Below, piece by piece: positions 1 through 5,034 of a stretch of 5,034 nucleotides of DNA (positions are counted from its first letter, which is position 1; every line of letters begins with the position of its first letter). Made by a program: the position numbers and the translations under genes. Source of the stretch: Wenzhouxiangella sp. (GTDB lineage: Bacteria; Pseudomonadota; Gammaproteobacteria; Xanthomonadales; Wenzhouxiangellaceae); contig SLJA01000262.1 in the NCBI GenBank assembly GCA_007135355.1, positions 1-5,034 of the forward strand, given 5' to 3'. Under the pieces are notes generated by a model. It saw only the letters and a list, made by a program, of their open reading frames with translations. It was not told the DNA's origin and did not search any database.

Positions 1-608
1 CAGAGAATGTCGCCCAACGCGTGCGGGACGGTGTGTTTCTGGCCAGCAATGCGGTGTTCTGGGTACCGTCGATCCTGGGGTTTTTCCTGTTGGGGCGCTG
101 GTTGCTGGTCAGCCAGAGACTGTTGCGACCCGAGGAACACAAGCTGTTTTTCAGGCGCTGGCGCTCGCGCGGATTGCTGCTGGGGTTGCCACTGAGCCTG
201 GTGGCCACGCTGATGATGTATCAGAGCGTGCAAATCGTGCCGACGCCGGGATTGGCGCTGGGCCTGACACTGTTCATGACCGGCGCGGTGTTGCTGGCCC
301 TGGCTTATCTGTCCATGGTTGTGCTGGGTGCCCAGCGCCTGGCGTTCCTGGCGCCGGCCGGACAAATGGCCCTGACCAATTACCTGACCCAGTCTTTGTT
401 CTGGACCTGGATGATTTATGGCCACGGACTCGGGCTGGGTCCCCTGCTGCCGCGCTGGTCGCACCTGTTCCTGGCCCTGGGCTTTTTTGCCGTGCAGGTC
501 GTTGTCAGTCGGTGGTGGATGGCGCGATTCCGCTACGGACCGGCAGAGTGGTTGTGGCGCAGCCTGACTTATTTGACGCGTCAGCCGATGCGCCGGGTGC
601 CCTCATGA
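1..608 (+). CDS. DUF418 (YeiB-like) polytopic inner-membrane protein, C-terminal part
   Basis: This gene is cut by the left window edge. The reading frame is open from base 3 with no upstream stop, so the apparent GTG start at 21 is only an internal codon, and 201 residues are visible. Family signatures of the DUF418 C-terminal domain are clear: GQMALTNYLTQS at about 360-395, the glycine-rich GHGLGLGP that follows, and RYGPAEWLWRSLTY at 531-572. About five hydrophobic stretches are visible (roughly 50-108, 171-235, 255-325, 360-435 and 460-520). They are separated by short arginine-rich loops, as expected of an integral inner-membrane protein. Full-length relatives are about 370-420 residues, so roughly half is missing. 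The biochemical role of DUF418 proteins is not established; transport or envelope modification has been suggested for some. Its TGA stop overlaps the ATG of the following peptidase gene (ATGA), pointing to one transcript and coupled translation. Family assignment is firm; function is unknown. Confidence 0.9.
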   Translation, partial: ENVAQRVRDGVFLASNAVFWVPSILGFFLLGRWLLVSQRLLRPEEHKLFFRRWRSRGLLLGLPLSLVATLMMYQSVQIVPTPGLALGLTLFMTGAVLLALAYLSMVVLGAQRLAFLAPAGQMALTNYLTQSLFWTWMIYGHGLGLGPLLPRWSHLFLALGFFAVQVVVSRWWMARFRYGPAEWLWRSLTYLTRQPMRRVPS

Positions 609-1996
609 GCGCCTGGGTTCGGTGGTCCTCTTTGCCCGCGCTGGTCGTCAGTCTCGGGCTGGGCTCGGCTTCGGCCCTGGCCCTGGCCCTGGAAGACAAG
701 CCGGAACGCAGCCTGAGCGAGGCCGACGCTGTGGCCAGCTTCGACCAGGTCTGGGAGCGCGTCCGCGATCAGTACTTTGATTTTGATCGCATCCAAAGTG
801 ACTGGGAGCAGGGGCGCGAGCAGCTGCGGCCCCGCGCTACCAAGGCCCTCAACGCAGCGGAGTTGCGCGCCGTCTTGCATGAGTTGCTGGCACTGATTGG
901 TGAGTCGCATTTCGGCATTATCGCGGCCGAGACCTTCGAACGTCTGGCGGCGCTGGAAGACAGTGATGATGCGGTGGCGCCGGACATTGCCCCGGATGCG
1001 CCGCGGGCGGCCACTGGACTGGCGGTGCGCTGGGTGGACGGGGCGATGAGAGTCTCCGAGCTGCGCCCCGGCAGCCCGGCGGCTGATTCCGGCATCGAGC
1101 TGGGCTGGTCGCTGATGGCGGTTGATCAATTCGAGGTCGAGCCGGCCCTGGAGCAAATTGCCGCGATCGAAGACGAGGCGGATCGAGGCCGGGCGCTGAC
1201 GCTGTTTGAATACGGCCTGCAGTACCGCCTGAGCTTTCCCCGGCCCGAACAGACTATCGAGCTTGAATTGATTGACCACCATGGCGAACATCGTCGTTAT
1301 CGCCTGAGCGGTTCGCCGCTCCAGCATGGGGCGGTGCAAATCGGCAACCTGCCGCCGATGACGTTTGATTTTTCGCTTCAGCGCGAGGAAATTGAAGCCG
1401 GTTGTGTCAGCGTGATTGCGTTTTCGACCTGGGTGCCGGCGCTGACCGAGGAATTCCAGGGTCGCCGCGACGAGATCTTTGCCTGTGAGGGGCTGGTGCT
1501 GGATCTGCGCGGCAATCCGGGCGGAGTGCTGGCCACCATGATCACGCTGGCGTCCGATTTGTTTGCAGAGCCTGCCCTGTTGGGTACGCTGCTGCGAACC
1601 GATGCGCGCCTGGAGTTCCGCGCTTTTCCGCGCCGGGTGGCCATGGACGGCAGGCGCCTGCAACCCTTTTCCGGCCCGGTGGCCATTCTGATCGACGGGA
1701 TGAGCGGCAGCACCTCGGAGCTGTTTGCCGCCGGCATGCAGGCGACCGAACGGGCCCGGCTGTTTGGCCAACGCTCGGCCGGCATGGCCTTGCCCTCGCG
1801 CACGCTGCCGCTGGCCAGCGGTGATTTTCTGATGTATGCCTTTGCCGACTACCAGGACAACCTGGGTCGTCGCGTGGAGGGCGTCGGTGTGTATCCTGAC
1901 TACGCGGTCGAGTTGACGCCCGACAACATTCGCCAGCAGCCGGCGCCGGTTTTGCAGGCCGCCCTGAACTGGATCGATACACAGCTGAATCCATGA
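605..1996 (+). CDS. Exported S41-family serine peptidase with PDZ domain, tricorn-like catalytic set
   Basis: A 463-residue protein predicted to be secreted to the periplasm. Residues 1-28 form a signal peptide (Arg6, hydrophobic core, ALA before Leu29). An N-terminal helical region at about 42-120 contains the SH of the ESHFGI motif (His102). A PDZ-like domain follows at about 137-190 (RPGSPAADSGI), then the S41 core from about 270 to 435. Core motifs are DLRGNPGG (300-307), SGSTSELF with predicted nucleophile Ser369, and EGVGVYPD with Glu425. The lysine that serves Prc/CtpA enzymes lies 25 residues after their serine; here that position is Met394. The enzyme therefore resembles the tricorn/IRBP-type branch, which uses His and Glu; the exact roles of His102 and Glu425 are inferred from motif position. 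The start at ATG 605 overlaps the upstream stop and places the signal peptide at the N-terminus; no strong SD precedes it, which fits coupled translation. An in-frame ATG at 512 would bury the signal peptide and lies inside the DUF418 gene. The substrate is unknown. Confidence 0.92.
   Translation: MSAWVRWSSLPALVVSLGLGSASALALALEDKPERSLSEADAVASFDQVWERVRDQYFDFDRIQSDWEQGREQLRPRATKALNAAELRAVLHELLALIGESHFGIIAAETFERLAALEDSDDAVAPDIAPDAPRAATGLAVRWVDGAMRVSELRPGSPAADSGIELGWSLMAVDQFEVEPALEQIAAIEDEADRGRALTLFEYGLQYRLSFPRPEQTIELELIDHHGEHRRYRLSGSPLQHGAVQIGNLPPMTFDFSLQREEIEAGCVSVIAFSTWVPALTEEFQGRRDEIFACEGLVLDLRGNPGGVLATMITLASDLFAEPALLGTLLRTDARLEFRAFPRRVAMDGRRLQPFSGPVAILIDGMSGSTSELFAAGMQATERARLFGQRSAGMALPSRTLPLASGDFLMYAFADYQDNLGRRVEGVGVYPDYAVELTPDNIRQQPAPVLQAALNWIDTQLNP
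673..692 (+). repeat. GGCCCT hexanucleotide tandem repeat inside the signal-peptide coding region
   Basis: Three perfect GGCCCT units (673-690) plus a partial GG encode alternating Ala-Leu (residues 24-29) at the end of the hydrophobic core of the peptidase signal peptide. Each unit is two codons, so gain or loss of a unit would change the length of the signal peptide without a frameshift. Three units is short, and the repeat may simply reflect codon bias. Confidence 0.75.
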
Positions 1997-2010
1997 ACAC
2001 CACTCACACG

Positions 2011-2025
2011 AGGAGCACAAGCATG
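2011..2025 (+). promoter_or_regulatory. Shine-Dalgarno site deciding the start of the LolA-like gene
   Basis: AGGAG at 2011-2015 lies 7 bases before ATG 2023-2025. This is near-ideal spacing and favours 2023 over the in-frame ATG at 1993, which overlaps the peptidase stop as ATGA but has no SD-like sequence before it. Starting at 2023 also puts a normal signal peptide right at the N-terminus. Confidence 0.8.
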
Positions 2026-2790
2026 TCCAGGAATGTGTTGCAAACCGCCGCGCTAAGCTTGCTGGCGCTGGCCATCAGCCCGATCATGGCAGAAACCGCG
2101 CCGGAACAAGAGCTGCCCGAGGCGCGATCGCTGATCGAGCGCCATATCGAAGTTATTGGCGGTCGCGAAGCCATCATGGCGCAGTCCGAAGCGGTCATGA
2201 CCGGCGAGTTTTCGATGCCGGCCGTGGGCATTACCGGCAGCCTGATGGTGGCCAGCCGACCGCCGGCGGATCAAGTCGTGGTGATCGAGTTGCCCGGCAT
2301 GGGCGAGATGCGAACCGGCGTGAGTCCAGAACTGGCCTGGTCGGTGGACCCATTCATGGGACCGCGGCTGATCGAAGGAGAAGAGTTCAAATCCATGATG
2401 GACAACACCATCCCGGAGGCCGTCCTGCGCGATCCGGAATATGTCGCCTCAGCGACCACGGTCGGCATGGCCGAGTTTCTCGGTCAGGCTTGTTTCCGGG
2501 TCAAGCTGGAGTGGCAGTCGGGACGCGAATCGCACGACTGTTATGCCGTTGAGAGCGGCAAGCTGATCGCCATGGAGAGCGTGGAGACTTCGCCCATGGG
2601 TCAGATCGAAATGGTTTCGACCATGGGTGAGTATCGGGAAATCGAGAATGTGATGGTTCCGACCGTGGTCCGCCAGACCGTCATGGGTCAGGAACAGGTG
2701 ATGACCCTGCAGGAGATCCGCTTTGAGACTCCCGATCCTGAGCTGTTCGAACTACCGGCGCCGATCCAGACCCTGCTGGAAGATCGCTGA
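2023..2790 (+). CDS. Exported LolA-like beta-sheet protein, methionine-rich, function unknown
   Basis: A 255-residue protein with a clear signal peptide (Arg3, hydrophobic 9-21, IMA followed by Glu24), so probably periplasmic. There is no lipobox cysteine, so it is not a lipoprotein. The mature part starts with a helix ending in the motif RHIEVIGGREAI. Alternating strand-like segments follow and the protein ends with FETPDPELFELP. This layout resembles the LolA/LolB-like fold called 'outer membrane lipoprotein-sorting protein-like' in many annotations; the match is by pattern, not a search. Two cysteines, Cys157 and Cys173, flank a predicted strand turn and could form a disulfide. About 18 of the 232 mature residues are Met, several in MG or MxxxM settings, which is unusually many. 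It is the last gene of the run, 26 bases after the peptidase stop, and may share its transcript. Genuine LolA is improbable because the usual chromosomal partners are absent and similarity is only general. Other possibilities are a folding partner, inhibitor or substrate-binding partner of the peptidase. Confidence 0.85.
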   Translation: MSRNVLQTAALSLLALAISPIMAETAPEQELPEARSLIERHIEVIGGREAIMAQSEAVMTGEFSMPAVGITGSLMVASRPPADQVVVIELPGMGEMRTGVSPELAWSVDPFMGPRLIEGEEFKSMMDNTIPEAVLRDPEYVASATTVGMAEFLGQACFRVKLEWQSGRESHDCYAVESGKLIAMESVETSPMGQIEMVSTMGEYREIENVMVPTVVRQTVMGQEQVMTLQEIRFETPDPELFELPAPIQTLLEDR

Positions 2791-2792
2791 TT

Positions 2793-2825
2793 CCGCACGG
2801 CCGGCCCGTCGCCTGTGCGGGCCGG
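2793..2825 (+). terminator. GC-rich hairpin(s) just after the envelope operon, possible terminator
   Basis: Three bases after the LolA-like stop codon, CCGCACGGC (2793-2801) can pair with GCC-T-GTGCGG (2811-2820). This gives a 9-bp stem with one bulged T and a 9-base loop. A competing perfect 8-bp stem is CCGGCCCG (2801-2808) with CGGGCCGG (2818-2825). The two structures share bases and exclude each other. No T-run follows on either strand, so a classic intrinsic terminator is not shown; it may act as an mRNA 3' end stabiliser or assist a Rho-type stop. Confidence 0.4.
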
Positions 2826-2830
2826 GGGGC

Positions 2831-2875
2831 TGCCCTGGGTCCCCCAACGGTCGGGCAGTGTCGGGACCAGGGGCA
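2831..2875. terminator. Long inverted repeat between convergent genes, possible bidirectional terminator
   Basis: The arms 2831-2843 (TGCCCTGGGTCCC) and 2863-2875 (GGGACCAGGGGCA) pair over 13 positions: 11 Watson-Crick pairs, one G-T wobble and one G-A mismatch, around a 19-base loop. It sits in the middle of the gap between two genes that converge, where a shared transcription stop is expected. Neither side has a T-tract, so activity as an intrinsic terminator is uncertain. Confidence 0.4.
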
Positions 2876-2880
2876 ATTCG

Positions 2881-4893
2881 TCAAGGCCAGATCAGACCCG
2901 TGGGGTCTGGTCGGGAGCTGTACACCTCAAGCAAACCTTCTTCGATAAGCTCGGGGATCTTGGTCGCGATTTTTGCCGGCGGTGGATCGAATGTAGTGTG
3001 CGCGGTGGGGTGCATACCGATCCAGGCATTCCGCCATTTTTTCTTTGCCGCCAATAAGCAGTTGTCAGCGATGTTGATGACTTCTTCCCAATGGACGCGG
3101 CTGGGGTGGGAGGGAAAAAATGGGTACTGCGCAAAGCCGATTGAACAGGTCAGGTAAACCGGCTCGGTGTGTCCGATATTGAACGCGTGTTCGGCCACCA
3201 TTTTGCGGACGCGCTCGGCCAGTTTGGGGGCAAAATCTGCGTCGGTAAACCGCGCAACCAGCAGAAACTCCTCGCCGCCCCAGCGCACTGCGATATCGGA
3301 TTCCCGGATGCACTGCATGATGATTTCGCTGACCTGCTTCAGCGCACTGTCGCCGGCTGCATGGCCGTATTCATCATTGATTTGTTTGAAGTGATCAAGG
3401 TCAAGCATCAGGAACAGCAGGTGCGTGGATGGGCTGGAAGTCGTGCCGTGGCTGCTGCTGTCACGCTCGAATTGTCGGTTGATCAGCGCGATGTCCTTGG
3501 AGATTTGTTCGCTGAGATATCGGCGATTGTGCAGTCCGGTGAGCGGGTCGGTGGCACTCTGCCTGGCCAGCGCGGTGTTGGCTGCCGAAAGCGCCTGCGT
3601 CCTTTCCGCCACCCTTTGTTCAAGCGTCGCCTTGGCCTCTTTCAGCGAGGCTAGCGCCCTCTTGCGCTCCAGCGTGCTGGCGATCTGCCTCGAGACAAAG
3701 CGCAGCAACTCCAGATCCTGGGGTTCGTAATGGCAGTCCGCACGATAGCTCTGAACGGCAACCAGACCCAGCACTCGGCCCTCGCACTGTAGGGGTACGC
3801 CCAGCCAGGCGTACGCATTGGGCCCCTGGATTTTCACTTCTCCGGCTTTGATCAGCGCCTCGATATCCGCCCGTGACAGCAATACGCCCGCATGCGACCG
3901 AAGCGCATACTCGGTCAAACCCCGCGCCAGCGGGCGCCTGGTTTGTGAGGTACGGAACTCGTCGGCGTAATAGCCGAACTCCAGCGCTGTATCGTCGTCA
4001 ACCAGCAAGGCGACGAAAAAGTTCTCAGCATAGAGAAGTCGGCTGACCTCGCGGTGCACCAACGCAAAGAAATCGCGCTCGTCGCTGCTTTCTCCAGCCT
4101 GCTCGGCAATGTGGTACAGGGCCCGCTGGAGTCGCTCGTTCTGGCGGCGCAGGGCCACTTCCGCCTTCAGTGACTGGTTGGCTTGAGCCAGATCCTGTGT
4201 GCGCTGGATGACGGCTTGTTCCAGGTCTTTTCGGGTCTGCCGTCGCTGCAGCATCGTCAGCACGTGGCTGGCCACGAAGCTGAGCAGATCCTGGTCGCGC
4301 TGACTGAATACCGCCTCTCGTTCATAGCTTTGGGAAACCAACAGACCCTTGACTTCGGTCCCGTCGATCATAGGGACACCGAGCCAATCGCGGGATGTGG
4401 CGCCCGGGCTTTTCAGTGGTCCGGGCAAAGCCTGCTCAATCTGATCTAGCGATCCACGTAGCGGTCGGCCGAGCCGGATGACATACCAGGTCAGGCTGTA
4501 TTCGATATTCCTCAGAGGGATGTCGGCGCGGGTAATGCCATGCGTACCGGAATCTTGAGCAGCCTGGGCAAGCTCAGGCTGGGATGCTTGTGATGCACCT
4601 TGCGAGTGCAGGTAGACCGACACTTCGCTGGGCCGCGTGTCGGAATCGACAAAATAGCGAAAGCGCACCGAATCATGCTGGGCGTCGTACAAGATGATGT
4701 AGAAGTTTTCGGCGTACATCAGCTCGGCAATGATCTGATGAAGACGCTTGAGCGCGTCATCCATCTTCATCTCGGAGCCGGCCAGATCGGCTATCTGGTA
4801 AAGCGCCTTCTGGATTCGCTCGGCATGCCGCAACTCGTCAATTGTCTGCCTGAGCTGCGGGGTGTTTCCTCCCGTGTTGGCATCCATGATCAT
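2881..4893 (-). CDS. Soluble diguanylate cyclase with two GAF-type sensor domains (GAF-GAF-GGDEF)
   Basis: A 670-residue protein predicted to make cyclic di-GMP from two GTP in the cytoplasm; it has no signal peptide or membrane segment. Numbering is from ATG 4893. GAF-type domain 1 spans about 36-215 (YAENF from 60, WLGVP from 170, QSY 188-190). A coiled-coil linker follows at about 217-255. GAF domain 2 spans about 266-408 (YAENF from 288, WLGVP from 363, QSY 381-383), with a second linker at about 409-444. The GGDEF domain covers about 446-625, opening with DPLTGLHNRR (449-458). Catalytic features are intact: metal-binding Asp498, guanine contacts Asn506 and Asp515, and GGEEF at 539-543. 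The spacings are the same as those I recall for Caulobacter PleD. RESD at 530-533, five residues before GGEEF, is a canonical product-inhibition I-site. A tail of about 45 residues follows. The gene stands alone, convergent with the envelope operon. The signal sensed is unknown. Two GTG codons lie just upstream at 4899 and 4896, and another ATG is at 4887; the true start is one of these. Confidence 0.95.
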   Translation of the reverse strand: MIMDANTGGNTPQLRQTIDELRHAERIQKALYQIADLAGSEMKMDDALKRLHQIIAELMYAENFYIILYDAQHDSVRFRYFVDSDTRPSEVSVYLHSQGASQASQPELAQAAQDSGTHGITRADIPLRNIEYSLTWYVIRLGRPLRGSLDQIEQALPGPLKSPGATSRDWLGVPMIDGTEVKGLLVSQSYEREAVFSQRDQDLLSFVASHVLTMLQRRQTRKDLEQAVIQRTQDLAQANQSLKAEVALRRQNERLQRALYHIAEQAGESSDERDFFALVHREVSRLLYAENFFVALLVDDDTALEFGYYADEFRTSQTRRPLARGLTEYALRSHAGVLLSRADIEALIKAGEVKIQGPNAYAWLGVPLQCEGRVLGLVAVQSYRADCHYEPQDLELLRFVSRQIASTLERKRALASLKEAKATLEQRVAERTQALSAANTALARQSATDPLTGLHNRRYLSEQISKDIALINRQFERDSSSHGTTSSPSTHLLFLMLDLDHFKQINDEYGHAAGDSALKQVSEIIMQCIRESDIAVRWGGEEFLLVARFTDADFAPKLAERVRKMVAEHAFNIGHTEPVYLTCSIGFAQYPFFPSHPSRVHWEEVINIADNCLLAAKKKWRNAWIGMHPTAHTTFDPPPAKIATKIPELIEEGLLEVYSSRPDPTGLIWP
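2887..2915 (-). other. Stem-loop overlapping the 3' end of the diguanylate cyclase gene
   Basis: CAGACCC (2893-2899) and GGGTCTG (2903-2909) form a perfect 7-bp stem with a 3-base loop. It extends outward by a T-G wobble, an A-T and a G-C pair, and after one mismatch by two more pairs (2887-2888 with 2914-2915). It lies within the last codons, ending a few bases before the TGA (2883-2881). No T-run follows on the minus strand. It could contribute to transcript ending or 3' end protection, or be a by-product of coding sequence. Confidence 0.4.
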
Positions 4894-4904
4894 CACCACC
4901 CTTT
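4893..4904 (-). promoter_or_regulatory. Ribosome binding site of the diguanylate cyclase gene
   Basis: On the minus strand AAAGGG (4904-4899) stands 5 bases before ATG 4893-4891. A second SD-like GGTGA (4897-4893) is spaced 5 bases before the next in-frame ATG at 4887-4885. The GTG codons at 4899 and 4896 overlap or abut the purine run and are poorly placed. Starts at 4893 and 4887 differ by only two residues, so the choice does not affect the domain picture. Confidence 0.6.
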
Positions 4905-4913
4905 AGCCCCGAA

Positions 4914-4942
4914 ATTGTAACCGAAGCCACGCAGCGGGTCTG
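4914..4942 (-). promoter_or_regulatory. Candidate sigma70 promoter of the diguanylate cyclase gene
   Basis: On the minus strand a TACAAT hexamer (4919-4914) matches five of six bases of the -10 consensus. Seventeen bases further upstream is CAGACC (4942-4937), which matches three of six bases of the -35 consensus, so the -35 is weak. Transcription would begin near 4907, giving a leader of roughly 15 bases that just includes the SD. A weak -35 can mean activator dependence, but no operator is evident. From 4943 to 5034 I see no gene, RNA or further clear site. Confidence 0.5.
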
Positions 4943-5034
4943 CCGCGGGCGTTGGGGCTGGGTTTCGATGCCGTAGCTGACCAGCAGATTAGGCTCAAGT
5001 CAGCGCTGTCCATTGCTTTCTGTGCTAGCTTCGA

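Noticed and set aside
512..604. N-terminal extension of the S41 peptidase from ATG 512
   Set aside because: It would lie within the DUF418 coding sequence, bury the signal peptide 31 residues inside, and has no better ribosome site than ATG 605.
581..2020. Long open frame of 479 codons on the minus strand opposite the S41 peptidase gene
   Set aside because: It mirrors the real peptidase gene almost exactly, its translation is rich in Arg, His and Gln with no recognisable domain, and GC-rich genes commonly leave the antisense frame open.
2023..2790. Calling the third gene true lolA, the lipoprotein carrier
   Set aside because: Only the general fold pattern fits; the characteristic genomic setting is missing and I cannot confirm the LolA lipid-pocket residues.
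2723..3157. Plus-strand open frame of 144 codons running over the intergenic gap into the cyclase gene
   Set aside because: It overlaps the ends of two firmly identified genes, has low-complexity Arg/Ser/Gly composition at its start, and shows no family motif.
3169..3654. Plus-strand open frame of 161 codons opposite the GGDEF domain
   Set aside because: It is antisense to the most strongly conserved part of the cyclase, and its translation has no recognisable domain.
4600..4920. Plus-strand open frame of 106 codons near the right end
   Set aside because: It is antisense to the N-terminus of the cyclase and runs through that gene's promoter region; no motif or ribosome site supports it.
4943..5034. 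Possible tRNA or start of a further gene at the right edge (CTAGCTTCGA end, short GCTG/CAGC palindrome)
   Set aside because: No cloverleaf arms can be assembled, no TTCRANY loop with a matching stem is present, and no open frame with a start and ribosome site is seen.

Overview
The window is GC-rich bacterial DNA with densely packed genes, ATGA stop/start overlaps, Shine-Dalgarno (SD) sites and Gram-negative style export signals. Together with the protein families present, this fits a proteobacterium. A gammaproteobacterium of the Xanthomonadales/Chromatiales kind is my best guess; this is inference, because there is no rRNA or other marker gene here.

Left half (1-2790, + strand): an operon-like run of three genes for cell-envelope proteins. 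It opens with the C-terminal half of a DUF418 (YeiB-like) polytopic membrane protein, whose start lies outside the window. Next is an exported S41-family peptidase with a PDZ domain. It has the Ser/His/Glu arrangement of the tricorn-like branch and lacks the Ser/Lys dyad of the CtpA/Prc branch. The run ends with a small exported, methionine-rich, LolA-like protein that also carries two cysteines. The first junction is an ATGA overlap. The second also has an ATGA, but a strong SD 30 bases further on marks the likelier start. All three products act in or across the inner membrane and periplasm, so a shared envelope role is plausible, but no substrate can be read from the sequence.

Middle (2791-2880): a short convergent intergenic region filled with GC-rich inverted repeats, none followed by a T-tract. 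A further hairpin overlaps the end of the gene on the other strand.

Right half (2881-4893, - strand): one large soluble diguanylate cyclase with architecture GAF, coiled coil, GAF, coiled coil, GGDEF. Its active site (GGEEF) and product-inhibition site (RESD) are intact. A plausible sigma70-type promoter lies just upstream at 4914-4942. From there to the window end (5034) I see no gene or RNA.

I see no mobile element, CRISPR array, tRNA or rRNA. The most unusual items are the three-gene envelope operon with its tricorn-like S41 enzyme, the methionine-rich LolA-like partner, and the duplicated sensor half of the cyclase. None of them proves a new system.
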